Of a DNA stretch of 64,000 bases, positions 34,963 through 44,572 are shown in pieces; positions within the stretch are counted from its first letter, which is position 1; every line of letters begins with the position of its first letter. A program made the translations under genes and the position numbers. The notes under the pieces are model-generated. The model saw nothing but the letters and a program-made list of their open reading frames with translations. It did no database searches and was not told the origin of the DNA. Source of the DNA: Acidobacterium sp. (GTDB lineage Bacteria > Acidobacteriota > Terriglobia > Terriglobales > Acidobacteriaceae); assembly GCA_003166955.1 (NCBI GenBank), contig PMUI01000098.1:55393-119392 (forward strand), read 5' to 3'.

Positions 34963-37554
34963 CTATTCCTGGCGGAGGACCTGGACGGGTTCGACGCGGG
35001 CGGCGCGCCAGGCTGGCAGCAGCGAGGCGACCGTCGCGACGAACAGAATCAGGATGACGACGCCGAGGTAGGTTGTGGGATCGAGCGGTGAGACTCCGTA
35101 GAGCATGTTGGCGACGAGGCGGCCGGTGACGAGCGAGAGCGCGATGCCGGCGAGGCAGCCAATGATAGTTACGCGCAGACCCTCCAGCAGAAACTGCGCG
35201 ACGATGTGGCTGCGCGCGGCGCCGAGCGCGAGACGAACGCCAACTTCGCGCTGGCGCATGCGGCCGAGATAATTCAGCGTGCCGTAGAGTCCGATGCAGG
35301 CCAGGGCGACTGCGGTCGCGGCAAAGAGCGCGAGCAAAATGGTGCGCAGGCGATTGCCCGATGAAGCCGCGTCGAGGTGATCCTGCAGCGGCATGATGGC
35401 GTAGACGGAGCGGCCGGGCTCGAGCTGATGGATACGGTGGCGGATGGTGTCGGCCATGGCCGAGGGATCGCCGTGCGTGCGAACGAGGTAATTCGGGAAG
35501 GGATTCGGCGCGCTGAAACAGGAGTAGACCATGGGAACAGGCGCGGCGTTGAGCCCTTCTTCGCGAGCGTCGCCGACGACGCCGCGGATCAGGCCGGCGG
35601 GTGTGAAGTCGTTGTAGGCTGCGGCGTCGAGGTGATGTCCGAGAGCGGGCGAGCCGCCGAGGTAGAGGTTCACAAATCTGCGGTTGACGAGCAGATCCGG
35701 TGTGGTGGACCCCTCTTTGCAGCCCTCGCCCTGAAGCAGAGGAATGCTCATGGTGTCGAGATAGCCGGAGGAAACCCACCGATTATCGGCCAGGATTTTG
35801 CGGTTGGGATCGAGGCTGCCGTCGAGCTTGAATTCCATCTGATACATGCCGGGAATGCCGGGGAGCCAGCCGGCAGTGGTCGCGGCCTCGACGCCAGGCG
35901 TGGCGCGCAGAGCGTCGAGAGTGCGGTCGATGCGGCGGGTGAGGGCGCCCATATCGGCCGTTTCGCCCCAGGAGCCGCTGATCTGGAAGGTGAGAACGTG
36001 GGAGGGGTCGAAGCATGGCGAGACGCGTCCGAGTTGCTGGAGGCTGCGCAGCAATAATCCTGCGCCGGTGAGAAGTGTAACCGCCAATGTTACTTGTACT
36101 GCGACCAGAAACCACTGCATGGGGCTGCGACGGGATGCCTGCGTGCGGCTGCCCTGTGCGAGCGAGTGGGCGAGGTCGCGTCGAGTTCCGCGAATGGCGG
36201 GAAAGAGGCCACACAGGAGCGTGGTGAGGACAGCGCAGAGGAGGGAGTAGAGGACGATGGTCCAGTTGAGGGAAATTTCTGTGGCGCGAGGGAGCGTGTT
36301 GGCGAGGAGATGAAAGCCGCGGGCGGCGGCTGCGGCGATGATAAGTCCGAGCAGCGAGCCGAGGAGAGCGAGGAAGGAGACTTCGGTGAGGAGTTGTCCG
36401 ACGATGGCGCGGCGAGAAGCGCCGAGGGAGAAGCGGATGGAGATTTCGTGCTCGCGGTCGGCGGTGCGGGCCAGCAGCAGCGCGGCGATGTTGGAGCAGG
36501 CGATGAGCAGCAGCAGGGAAACCGATCCGTAGAGGAGCCAGAGGGAGTCGCGCACGTCGGCGACGATGATTTCCTTAAGAGGCGTGCTTTGGACCTGGAG
36601 GTCGGCGTCGGGTTTGGGGAATTGCCGGCCGAGGCGAGCCTGAACGGTGGCGAGGTCCGCCTGAGCCTGAGCGAGATTGACGCCGGGTTTCATGCGGCCG
36701 ATGACGGTGAACCAGGTGGAGTCGCGGCGCTGTGCGTAGGGCGCGTCGGGCGCGCTGGGCGCCCACAGTTCGATGTCGCGATTGGGAAAGGCGAAGGACG
36801 CGGGCATGACGCCGATGATGGAGCAGGAGAAGCTGCCGATGCGCAGCTTTTTGCCGATGGCCGCGGGGTCGCCGTGGAAGCGGCGTTGCCAGAATCCATA
36901 GCTGATGAGAACAGCGTCAGGACCGCCGAAGTGTTCTTCTTCCGCGGTAAAGTCGCGACCGACGAGGGGCGCGATCTGGAGGACGTAGAGAAAGCGCGGC
37001 GCGACCAGGGCTTCGCTGACTTTTTCAGGCAGCGCGCCTGAGGTTTCGGAGAGGTCGTCGGTGTAGTAGCCGCTGATGCCCGAGAAGGTGGAGTTCATGC
37101 GGTTCCAGTCCTCGAGGCGGACGGGCGCGATAAAGCGGTTCGCGTCGCGGTTCCGAGTGTCGTGCTGATTGAGCTGAACCAGCTGATCGCCGCCGGGAAA
37201 GGGGAGCGGGCGCAGGACGACCGCGTCGATGGCGGAGAAGACGGCGCTGTTGGCGCCGATGCCGAGCGCGAGGGTAAGGATGACGGCCGCGGAAAACGAG
37301 GGTGAACGCCGGACGAAGCGCATCGCCGCGCGGCAGTTGAAGCCGAGGGTTTCCAGAAAGCGCGAGGTGTGGACTTCGCGCACCTGCTGTTTGATCTGTT
37401 CGCGGCCGCCAAATTCGAGGACGGCGCGGCGGCGGGCTTCCTGCGGGGAGAGTCCCTGGGTGATGCCGGCCTGGGTGAGTTGGTCAATGTGGAAGCCGAT
37501 TTCGCGATCGAATTCAGGTTCGCGAGGCGAGCGATGGAAGGGGTTCCAGGACAT
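34963..37554 (-). CDS. ADOP-type ABC transporter permease, copy 2
   Basis: An 863-residue permease with the full layout: prefix part (SPQEARRRAVLEFGG), MRFVRRSPSFSAAVILTLALGIGANSAVFSAIDAVVL, two MacB-like core domains and two FtsX blocks (HIVAQFLLEGLRVTIIGCLAGIAL near the end). The start at 37554 overlaps the PadR stop (TAATG), which decides it over the longer open frame. It is transcribed towards copy 1 and its stop lies 38 bp away from that gene's stop. Confidence 0.92.
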   Translation of the reverse strand: MSWNPFHRSPREPEFDREIGFHIDQLTQAGITQGLSPQEARRRAVLEFGGREQIKQQVREVHTSRFLETLGFNCRAAMRFVRRSPSFSAAVILTLALGIGANSAVFSAIDAVVLRPLPFPGGDQLVQLNQHDTRNRDANRFIAPVRLEDWNRMNSTFSGISGYYTDDLSETSGALPEKVSEALVAPRFLYVLQIAPLVGRDFTAEEEHFGGPDAVLISYGFWQRRFHGDPAAIGKKLRIGSFSCSIIGVMPASFAFPNRDIELWAPSAPDAPYAQRRDSTWFTVIGRMKPGVNLAQAQADLATVQARLGRQFPKPDADLQVQSTPLKEIIVADVRDSLWLLYGSVSLLLLIACSNIAALLLARTADREHEISIRFSLGASRRAIVGQLLTEVSFLALLGSLLGLIIAAAAARGFHLLANTLPRATEISLNWTIVLYSLLCAVLTTLLCGLFPAIRGTRRDLAHSLAQGSRTQASRRSPMQWFLVAVQVTLAVTLLTGAGLLLRSLQQLGRVSPCFDPSHVLTFQISGSWGETADMGALTRRIDRTLDALRATPGVEAATTAGWLPGIPGMYQMEFKLDGSLDPNRKILADNRWVSSGYLDTMSIPLLQGEGCKEGSTTPDLLVNRRFVNLYLGGSPALGHHLDAAAYNDFTPAGLIRGVVGDAREEGLNAAPVPMVYSCFSAPNPFPNYLVRTHGDPSAMADTIRHRIHQLEPGRSVYAIMPLQDHLDAASSGNRLRTILLALFAATAVALACIGLYGTLNYLGRMRQREVGVRLALGAARSHIVAQFLLEGLRVTIIGCLAGIALSLVTGRLVANMLYGVSPLDPTTYLGVVILILFVATVASLLPAWRAARVEPVQVLRQE

Positions 37555-37901
37555 TACGCCTCCTGCTGTGCTGCGCCGAGGATGAGCTCGACAGCCTGGG
37601 AGAGGCGATTCCAGGAGGCTTCTTCCTGGGCGAGCTGACGGCGGCCTTTCGCGGAGAGCTTGTAGAACTTGGCTTCGCGGCCGTTCTCCGAGTCGCCCCA
37701 CTCGGCACTGAGCCAGCCGCGCTTCTCCAGCCGATGGAGCGCGGGGTAGAGCGAGCCCTGCTGGACGTTCAGGACTTCTTTGGAGATTTGGCGGATGCGC
37801 TGCGAGATGCCATAGCCGTGGACAGGGCCGAGGGCGACGATTTTGAGGATGAGCATGTCGAGCGTGCCCTGCAGCAGGTCGGTCTTTTCGGTGGGGGCCA
37901 T
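37554..37901 (-). CDS. PadR-family transcriptional regulator
   Basis: A 115-residue PadR protein with LLQGTLDMLILKI, HGYGISQRIRQIS, GSLYPALHRLEKRGWLSAEW and KFYKLSAKGRRQL. The ATG at 37901 is preferred because GGAGAG lies about eight bases upstream; an in-frame TTG at 37916 would add five residues. The stop overlaps the permease start. A TTGACA-N16-CACAAT promoter candidate lies just upstream. Confidence 0.92.
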   Translation of the reverse strand: MAPTEKTDLLQGTLDMLILKIVALGPVHGYGISQRIRQISKEVLNVQQGSLYPALHRLEKRGWLSAEWGDSENGREAKFYKLSAKGRRQLAQEEASWNRLSQAVELILGAAQQEA

Positions 37902-37928
37902 TGGTTCTCTCTCCAAGACGTTCTACAT

Positions 37929-37956
37929 ATTGTGGGTGGGATAGGTAGATTGTCAA
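37929..37956 (-). promoter_or_regulatory. Sigma70-like promoter candidate for the minus-strand PadR-ADOP operon
   Basis: Read on the minus strand, TTGACA (37951-37956), 16 bases, then CACAAT (37929-37934), ending about 28 bases before the PadR ATG. The overlapping ATATGTAG sequence is compatible with a PadR half-site, but this is not proven. Confidence 0.4.
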
Positions 37957-37973
37957 GGAGAGAGTGACGAAGA

Positions 37974-38046
37974 GGCAGGGAACAGGGAATAGTGAATAGG
38001 GAGTAGGCCACAGGCCACAGGGGCACCGGGCACCGGGCACCGGCAG
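37974..38046. repeat. Degenerate tandem repeats in the PadR-PadR divergent region
   Basis: Consecutive repeat types: CAGGGAACAGGGAATAG, GGCCACAGGCCACAGG, and GGGCACC in three tandem copies. It lies between two divergent PadR genes, at least 100 bases from either start. Confidence 0.7.
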
Positions 38047-38135
38047 ATGCTTTTGCCGACATGAGGGATAGCCGTTCCTTCGCGCCGCGGTCCAGACTCG
38101 CCTCAAAATGAGACAGCAGTTCGTCACAAAGCCGT

Positions 38136-38164
38136 TGATTTTCTATGCATAGATAGTCTATGGT
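38136..38164 (+). promoter_or_regulatory. Promoter and palindrome before the third PadR gene
   Basis: TTGATT (38136-38141), 17 bases, then TATGGT (38159-38164), with the perfect palindrome CTATGCATAG (38143-38152) in the spacer. TATGCATA-like dyads suit PadR dimers, so autoregulation is plausible. The leader would be very short. Confidence 0.4.
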
Positions 38165-38173
38165 TCCGGCATC

Positions 38174-38515
38174 ATGGCGAATAAGCCGGAGTTGATGCCT
38201 GGAACCCTGGACATGCTGATCCTGCAGACGCTGAAGCGCGCGCCGCTGCACGGATATGGGATCGCGCAGTCGATCAGGCGCGTATCGGATGAGGTGCTGA
38301 CGGTCGAAGAGGGATCGCTGTATCCGGCGCTGCAGCGGCTGTTGCTGCAGGGATGGGTGAAGGCGGAGTGGAAGATGACGGAGACCAACCGGCGGGCGCG
38401 CTTCTACACGCTGACGGCCGCGGGCAAGAAACAGCTGGGGATTGAGCTGACGAAGTTCGAGCAAATGGTCGCCGCGATCGGGCGCGTGTTGCGCGCCGCC
38501 GAGGAGGCAGGATGA
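38174..38515 (+). CDS. PadR-family transcriptional regulator
   Basis: A 113-residue PadR protein with LMPGTLDMLILQTLKR, HGYGIAQSIRRVS, GSLYPALQRLLLQGWVKAEW and RARFYTLTAAGKKQL. The stop overlaps the next gene's start (ATGA at 38512-38515), so it is translationally coupled to an ADOP permease. It is divergent from the second PadR-ADOP pair. Confidence 0.92.
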   Translation: MANKPELMPGTLDMLILQTLKRAPLHGYGIAQSIRRVSDEVLTVEEGSLYPALQRLLLQGWVKAEWKMTETNRRARFYTLTAAGKKQLGIELTKFEQMVAAIGRVLRAAEEAG

Positions 38516-41160
38516 ACGCCATGGGCCGTTGGTGGAGAAAAGTGAAGCTGCTGTTCGGGCGCGAGACGTTTGCCGTTGACCTGGACGAAGAGATGGCGTT
38601 CCATCGCGAGCAGATGGCGAAGGAGCTCGAGGGCGAGGGTATGACGCCGGAGCAGGCGCGCGTTGCGGCGATGCGGCAGTTCGGGAACACCACGCGAATG
38701 CGGGAGCGGAGCCATGAGGTGGTGGGATTCCGCGCTGAGACGGTGGCGCAGGATATGCGGTTCGCGGTGCGGCAGCTGAGGAAGAATCCTGGATTCGCGG
38801 TGACGGCGATTCTGATGCTGGCGCTGGGGATCGGGACGAGCACGGCGATTTTCGGATTTGTGGATGCGGCGATGCTGGAGCCGCTGCCGTATACGCAACC
38901 GAACCGCGTGGTGGATGTGGCGGCGAGCACACCGGTTTTTCCGCGGGGGAATTTGTCGCGCGCAGATTTTGAAGACTGGCAGCGGATGAACAAGACGCTG
39001 AGCTCGCTGGACGCTTATACAGGAGCGGGGTATCTGCTGCGGATTGGCTCGGTATCGCAACCCGTTCCTGCGGGGCGAGTAAGCGATGGGTTCTTTGGGA
39101 CGCTGGGTGTGCGGATGGAGCTGGGGCGGGATTTTCGTCCTGGGGAAGACAAGCCGGGCGGGCCGAAGATCGCGATTCTGAGTTATGGGACGTGGCTGAA
39201 GCGCTTTGGCGGGCGGCGCGATGGGATTGGGCAAACGGTGAGTCTGAGCGGTGATCCATACGCGATTGTGGGAGTGCTGCCGCAGAATTTTTCTTTCGCG
39301 CCCCGAGCGAACGCGGAGTTGTGGGTGCCGCTGGGGGACAAGGGCGAGTGCGAGAACCGGCGGAGCTGTCACAACCTGTTTGCGGTGGGACGGCTGCGGG
39401 ACGGCGTGACGGTCGAGATGGCGCAAGCGGATATGAAAAGGGTTGCGGCGCAGCTGGCGATCCAGTATCCGGGATCGAATCAGGATCAGGGTGCGGAACT
39501 GCAGTTGCTGTCGGAGCTGATCATCGGGCATGCGCGGCCGATTTTGCTGATGCTGCTTGCTGGTGCGGGACTGCTGCTGGTGATTGCTTGTGCGAACGTG
39601 GCGAGTTTGCTGCTGGTGCGATCGGAGAGCCGGAGGCGCGAGGTTGCGGTGCGCGGGGCGCTGGGGGCGACACCGGTGCGGCTGGTGCGGCAATTTATGA
39701 CGGAGGGATTGCTGCTGGCCGTGGCAGGATGCGGGGCAGGCGTGCTGACCGCAGGCGGGATGATTGCGCTGCTGAAGGCGCTGATGCCGCAGCTGATGGC
39801 GCAGGGGCCTCCGTTCCTGCGCGACGTTGGGATCCACGTGCATACTTTGCTGTTTGCGGGCGCGGTGGCGTTGGTGGCGTCGGGATTGCTGGCTTTGACG
39901 CCGGTGCTCCGGCTCGCGCTCAAGGATATTCACACGGCGCTGAGCGAAGGAGGGCGGACCGCGGCGGGGCGTTTCTGGCGGCGGCTGGGCGCGAATCTGG
40001 TGGTGGTGGAACTGACGGTGGCGGTGGTTTTGCTGGCGGGTGCGGGATTGTTGGGCAAGAGCCTGTACCGGCTGCTGCATGTGCAGATGGGATTCGACAC
40101 AACCCATGTGGCGACGCTGCAGGTGATGTCGCCGGACAAGGTGTATCCCAAGCCGGAAGACTGGGCGCGGCTGTATCCGGTGATCAAGAGCAGGCTGATG
40201 AGTCTGCCGGGTGTGCAGGCGGTGGCGTTCACCAGCGATCTGCCGGTGCAGTGCAACTGCGATACGGACTGGATACGCATCGAGGGCAGGCCATTCCACG
40301 GAGAGCACAACGAGGTGCTGCAGAGGGATGTGAGCCCGGAATATCTGCCGACGGTGCTGAAGGCGAGGCTGATTGAGGGGCGGATGTTCACGGACATGGA
40401 CGACATGAAGCATCCGCAGGTGACGGTGATTAACGAGACAATGGCGAAGAAGTACTTTCCGGGCGAGGATCCGCTGGGCAGAAGGATCGGGAACGGGAAG
40501 CTGGACCCGAAGTCGATGCGCGAGGTAGTGGGAGTGATCGCGGACATCCGCGAAGGCGCGCCCGACGATGATCCATGGCCGGCGGAGTACTTCTCGATCT
40601 ATCACGGGCCGGACGACAATTTTGCGGTGGCCGTGCGGACAGCGGGGGATGAGGAAGCGCTGCTGCCGGAGATGGTGAAGGCGGTGCGGGTGATCGATGC
40701 GAATCTGGGCGTGTATGGTGAGGTCACGATGGCGCAGCAGATCGATAACTCGGCGACGGCCATGATCCACCGGTTCATGACGATGCTGCTGGGCGCATTC
40801 GCCGTGATGGCCCTGGTGCTGAGCGTGGTGGGTCTCTGTGGCGTGGTGGCGTATTCGGTGAGCCAGCGGACGCGGGAGATCGGGGTGCGGATGGCGCTGG
40901 GCGCGCAGCGGAGCGCGGTTCATCGGCTGATCCTGAAAGAGGCGGGGTTGCTGGCGGGAATCGGAATTGCGCTCGGACTGGGATGCGCTGTGGGTGCCGG
41001 CACGATGATGAAGAGCATGCTGTTCGGCGTACGTGCGTGGGATCTGTCGACGCTGGCCGGCGTGGCCGCGGTGCTGGGAGGCTTTGCGTTGCTGGCTAGT
41101 TTCATTCCTGCGCGGAGAGCGGCGCGGGTGAATCCGGTGGAAGCGCTGCGGGCTGAATGA
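38512..41160 (+). CDS. ADOP-type ABC transporter permease, copy 3
   Basis: An 882-residue permease with the prefix part (MTPEQARVAAMRQFG), RQLRKNPGFAVTAILMLALGIGTSTAIFGFVDAAMLEPLPY, two MacB-like core domains and two FtsX blocks ending in FIPARRAARVNPVEALRAE. Middle helices start at LLMLLAGAGLLLVIACANVASLLLVRSESRRREVAVRGALGA in outline. It has no ATPase partner. Repeat DNA follows the stop. Confidence 0.92.
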   Translation: MNAMGRWWRKVKLLFGRETFAVDLDEEMAFHREQMAKELEGEGMTPEQARVAAMRQFGNTTRMRERSHEVVGFRAETVAQDMRFAVRQLRKNPGFAVTAILMLALGIGTSTAIFGFVDAAMLEPLPYTQPNRVVDVAASTPVFPRGNLSRADFEDWQRMNKTLSSLDAYTGAGYLLRIGSVSQPVPAGRVSDGFFGTLGVRMELGRDFRPGEDKPGGPKIAILSYGTWLKRFGGRRDGIGQTVSLSGDPYAIVGVLPQNFSFAPRANAELWVPLGDKGECENRRSCHNLFAVGRLRDGVTVEMAQADMKRVAAQLAIQYPGSNQDQGAELQLLSELIIGHARPILLMLLAGAGLLLVIACANVASLLLVRSESRRREVAVRGALGATPVRLVRQFMTEGLLLAVAGCGAGVLTAGGMIALLKALMPQLMAQGPPFLRDVGIHVHTLLFAGAVALVASGLLALTPVLRLALKDIHTALSEGGRTAAGRFWRRLGANLVVVELTVAVVLLAGAGLLGKSLYRLLHVQMGFDTTHVATLQVMSPDKVYPKPEDWARLYPVIKSRLMSLPGVQAVAFTSDLPVQCNCDTDWIRIEGRPFHGEHNEVLQRDVSPEYLPTVLKARLIEGRMFTDMDDMKHPQVTVINETMAKKYFPGEDPLGRRIGNGKLDPKSMREVVGVIADIREGAPDDDPWPAEYFSIYHGPDDNFAVAVRTAGDEEALLPEMVKAVRVIDANLGVYGEVTMAQQIDNSATAMIHRFMTMLLGAFAVMALVLSVVGLCGVVAYSVSQRTREIGVRMALGAQRSAVHRLILKEAGLLAGIGIALGLGCAVGAGTMMKSMLFGVRAWDLSTLAGVAAVLGGFALLASFIPARRAARVNPVEALRAE

Positions 41161-41195
41161 CAGGCAATAGGCAACGGGGAACAGGCAACTGGGAA
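41161..41195. repeat. Short repeat patch (CAGGCAAtAGGCAAC)
   Basis: CAGGCAATAGGCAACGGGGAACAGGCAAC-type words directly after the ADOP stop, resembling those at 30723 and 37976. A similar short tail (TAGGGAATAGGGAAC) follows the next gene at 41834. Confidence 0.55.
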
Positions 41196-41277
41196 GAGCG
41201 CGGCGTCTCGCGTTTCGGAACTTCCGTGATGCTCCTGGCGTAGCTTCTCCATACCGATCTGGAGAATCGATCCCCCT

Positions 41278-41832
41278 ATGCGCAACCGGTTCTGTTTTTC
41301 CCTCCCCCTTTTCCTCGCCCTGGCGGCGTTTGTTACCGGCAGTGCTGTTTGCTTCGCGCAGGATTCCGATTTCAACCTCAATGCGCACGCCAATTCCCAC
41401 GCGACGGCGGAGAAGGTGGGGCTACCGGTTTATCCCGGAGCGACGATCTATAAGGACAAGGACGATTCTTCGGCGGATCTGGGGCTCGCGTTCAACGGTT
41501 TCCATTTCAGCCTGCTGGCGGTGAAGTACGTGACCGGCGATCCGGCGGGGAAGGTTCTCGAGTTTTATCGCAAGCCGCTTTCGCACTATGGGGAGGTGCT
41601 GGAGTGCCTGCATGGCAAACCGGTGGGCGAGCGGAGCAGGACCAGCAGCGGGTTGACTTGTTCCAGCGAACAGGGCGATCACGGGCAGGTGAATGGAAGT
41701 CCGGATTCCTCGAGCGATCACGAACTGCGCGCGGGGACGCCGCTGCGCTTCCGCATTGTGGGCATCGACAGCACGGATGGTGGAAATACGCGGTTTGGGC
41801 TGGTGTATCTGGAACTGCCGAAGGACCGTTAA
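41278..41832 (+). CDS. Hypothetical secreted protein (184 aa)
   Basis: A signal peptide is clear (RFCFSLPLFLALAAFVTGSAVCFAQ). The mature protein has a motif-like start (GLPVYPGATIYKDKDD), a compact alpha/beta region (VKYVTGDPAGKVLEFYRKPLSHYGEVLEC), a variable Ser-rich loop and a final beta strand (RFGLVYLELP). The YPGA and FYR-K-L pattern resembles small envelope proteins common in Acidobacteria with no assigned function. Two cysteines in the mature part could form a disulfide. It lies between two oppositely oriented ADOP genes. Confidence 0.75.
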   Translation: MRNRFCFSLPLFLALAAFVTGSAVCFAQDSDFNLNAHANSHATAEKVGLPVYPGATIYKDKDDSSADLGLAFNGFHFSLLAVKYVTGDPAGKVLEFYRKPLSHYGEVLECLHGKPVGERSRTSSGLTCSSEQGDHGQVNGSPDSSSDHELRAGTPLRFRIVGIDSTDGGNTRFGLVYLELPKDR

Positions 41833-41904
41833 GTAGGGAATAGGGAACATGTCTGACTCGCCTGTATCTTCCGGGTGATCCGGATTTGTTTCAGTTTGAA
41901 GAGT

Positions 41905-44355
41905 TCATTCGATGCGCAGCGCCTTCTGCGGGTCGAGGCGGGAGGCTCGGGTGGCGGGCATCCAGACCGCGAGCAGCGCCACCGCACTTAATATCACCGG
42001 GACGGTTACAAATACCAGGGGGTCCCAGGTTTTGACGCCGAAGAGGAAGCTCGCGATGAAGCGGGTGAGCCCGAAGGAGGCGCCGATGCCGATGACGACG
42101 CCGACGATGGCGAGGCGCATGCCGTGCCAGACCACCAGCGAGCGGATGCGGGAGCGGTCTGCGCCGAGGGCCATGCGGATGCCCATCTCCTGGGTGCGCT
42201 GCTGGACGGTGTAGGCCATGAGGCCGTAGATGCCGATGGCCGCGAGGATGAGCGCGGAGGCTCCAAAAATGGTGAGCAGGAGCATGTTGAAGTCTTCGCG
42301 CGCGGTGGAGTTGCTGACCACTTCGGTCATGGGGCGCACGCGGGCGACGGGGAATCCGCCGCTGGCCTGGCGGAGCTGCTCGGTAATAGCAGAGATGAAC
42401 TGGTGCGGGTCGCCGTGGGTGCGGACGATCCATGCGACGGGGGCGATGCCGGCGTTGAGGGCGGTCATGCCGTCAGTGACCTGCGCCTGAGGAACGATCA
42501 TGAGCTCGCGAGGATCGCGATTGAGGCCGCCGTCGTGGATGTCGCTGGCGACGCCGATGATCTGGCGGGCGGGCTCGACGAACTGCGGTCCGACACCCTT
42601 GCCGATGACGATCTGCTGGCCGATGGGGTCTTCTTTCGGCCACCATTTTTTCGCCATGGTCTCGTTGATGATAACGACGCCGGGAGCCGCGCCCGAGTCC
42701 TGGTCGGTGAAGTCGCGGCCACGGAGCGGAATGTGAAAGGCGGCGAAGTAGCCGGGAGATGTGTTCATCCAGCCGGCGCCACCAGTGTTGGGATCCTTGC
42801 CGTGCGGACGGCCGACGATGTCGAAAGGCAGGCCAAAGCCGCCTTCGAGGGGCAGGCAACAGGTGGAGGCGGAGACTTCGACACCGGGAATGGCGTTGAC
42901 GCGCTGGCGGCCTTCGAGGGCGAGCTGAGCGACGGCGGCGGTCTTCTCGAAGCGGTCGCCGGTGAGCGACATTTCCATGGTGAGGACGTTGCGGGGATCG
43001 AAGCCGGGATTGACGTGGCGCAGCGCGATGAAAGTGCGGATGAGAAGCGCGGCTCCGATGAGGAGAACGAGGGCGAGAGACACTTCGCTGATGACGAGCA
43101 GAGAGCGGCCCTTGCTCTGGCGGAATCCGGTGCCGGAGCGATTGCTGCTTTCTTTGAGAGTGGTATTGAGGTCGGGACGCGAAGCGCCGATGGCGGGGAA
43201 GAGTCCGAAAAGAATACCGGTGAGGAGCGAGACGCTGAGGGTGAAGGCGAGGACGCGCCAGTCGAGGCCGACGGCGGCGCCATTTTCGCCGACGCGGGGA
43301 AGGTTCGCCGATCCGAGGGACAGCAAGGCGCGGACTCCGGCGTAGCCGAGGATGAGCCCGAGGATACCGCCGGTGAGGGAGAGGACGATGCTCTCGGTGA
43401 GCAACTGGCGAACGATGCGAACGCGGCCGGCGCCCATGGCGGCGCGGATGGCGAATTCACGCTTGCGGCCTGTGGCACGGACGAGGAGCAGATTGGCGAC
43501 GTTAGCGCAGGCGATGAGGAGGACGAAGCCGACGGCTCCGAGAAGAACCAGGAGGGAGGAACGCGCATCGGCGACGATGGTGTCGCGGAGAGGCTGGACG
43601 CCGAAGCTGGCTTTGGGGTCGGCGAGGGGCCAGCGGCGGCGGAATTCGCCGTAAGCGAGCTTGAGCTGGGCGTTCGCCTGGGCGAGCGTGATGCCAGGCC
43701 TGAGGCGCGCGGAGACCATGAAGTAGTGGCCCTGGTTGGTGCTGTTGGGGTCGATCTGAAACGGGAGCCAGATGTCGGCCGGGGGATCGGAGGGAAAGGT
43801 TCTTCCGATGACGCCGAGGATGGTGTAAGGCTCGTTGCCCAGCGAGATCGCGGTGCCAACGATGTTGGGGTTGCCGCCGAATTTGCGCTGCCAGAGTCCA
43901 TAGCCGATGACGACGACTTTGCCGCCGTTGGGCGCGTCTTCCTGTGGCGTGAAGGTGCGGCCGAGGATGACCGGCGCGCCGAAGAGGCGGAAGTACGCTT
44001 CGGAAACATGCAGGCCGTGGACCTGTTCGGGGACAGCGCCGGTGAGGTTGAAGCCGGGACCGCCGAAATCGTAGGCGGTGACGTTCTCGAGGACGCTGGT
44101 TTGCGCGCGCCAGTTGTTGAACTTGGTGGGGGAGGCGCCGGACCAATTGCCGTCCGGCTCCACATTCATGAGCTGGACCATGCGGTCGGGGTCGGGATAG
44201 GCGAGCGGCTTGAGCAGGACCGCGTCGACGACGGTGAAGATCGCGGTATTGGCTCCGATGCCGAGGGCGAGCGCGGCGATGGCGGTGATGGTGAAGGCCG
44301 GGTTGCCGATGAGCATGCGGAAGGAGTAGCGGAGGTCGCTGAGGAAGTCGCTCAT
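41905..44355 (-). CDS. ADOP-type ABC transporter permease, copy 4 (no PadR partner, no prefix domain)
   Basis: An 816-residue permease that starts almost directly at the membrane domain (FLSDLRYSFRMLIGNPAFTITAIAALALGIGANTAIFTVVDAVLLKPL), so it lacks the N-terminal prefix part of the other three. The two MacB-like core domains and two FtsX blocks are present; the last reads GLMAYTVQQRTQEMGIRMALGADRS. No PadR gene is adjacent on either side, which matches the lack of the prefix part. Confidence 0.92.
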   Translation of the reverse strand: MSDFLSDLRYSFRMLIGNPAFTITAIAALALGIGANTAIFTVVDAVLLKPLAYPDPDRMVQLMNVEPDGNWSGASPTKFNNWRAQTSVLENVTAYDFGGPGFNLTGAVPEQVHGLHVSEAYFRLFGAPVILGRTFTPQEDAPNGGKVVVIGYGLWQRKFGGNPNIVGTAISLGNEPYTILGVIGRTFPSDPPADIWLPFQIDPNSTNQGHYFMVSARLRPGITLAQANAQLKLAYGEFRRRWPLADPKASFGVQPLRDTIVADARSSLLVLLGAVGFVLLIACANVANLLLVRATGRKREFAIRAAMGAGRVRIVRQLLTESIVLSLTGGILGLILGYAGVRALLSLGSANLPRVGENGAAVGLDWRVLAFTLSVSLLTGILFGLFPAIGASRPDLNTTLKESSNRSGTGFRQSKGRSLLVISEVSLALVLLIGAALLIRTFIALRHVNPGFDPRNVLTMEMSLTGDRFEKTAAVAQLALEGRQRVNAIPGVEVSASTCCLPLEGGFGLPFDIVGRPHGKDPNTGGAGWMNTSPGYFAAFHIPLRGRDFTDQDSGAAPGVVIINETMAKKWWPKEDPIGQQIVIGKGVGPQFVEPARQIIGVASDIHDGGLNRDPRELMIVPQAQVTDGMTALNAGIAPVAWIVRTHGDPHQFISAITEQLRQASGGFPVARVRPMTEVVSNSTAREDFNMLLLTIFGASALILAAIGIYGLMAYTVQQRTQEMGIRMALGADRSRIRSLVVWHGMRLAIVGVVIGIGASFGLTRFIASFLFGVKTWDPLVFVTVPVILSAVALLAVWMPATRASRLDPQKALRIE

Positions 44356-44465
44356 GGTGTCTGCTGCCTTCGGAGTTGGAGTTCTGGCGCCTTGGGAAAC
44401 GGAGCCCGTACGTCAATTTACGTGCGCAAGCCGGGGTCGGTTCGCTGAATGTGACGTATTGTAAC

Positions 44466-44516
44466 ACTTGGAGCTTGGAGCTTGGAGCTGGGAGCTGGGA
44501 GCCGGAGCCAGGAGCG
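44466..44516. repeat. 7-base tandem repeat (TTGGAGC / TGGGAGC)
   Basis: Three TTGGAGC units followed by two TGGGAGC units and degenerate CGGAGCC/AGGAGC. It lies between the ADOP-4 start and the stop of the proteasome-like gene. No terminator hairpin is evident. Confidence 0.8.
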
Positions 44517-44572
44517 GCTTGCGACGGGTGATGCGTCCGGCGGGATTGGGGTCGCGTTGAGCGCTGGGGAAA

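Noticed and set aside
38404..41400. Nearly 1000-codon minus-strand frame opposite ADOP copy 3
   Set aside because: Arg/His/Gln-rich shadow; the plus strand encodes a full ADOP permease.
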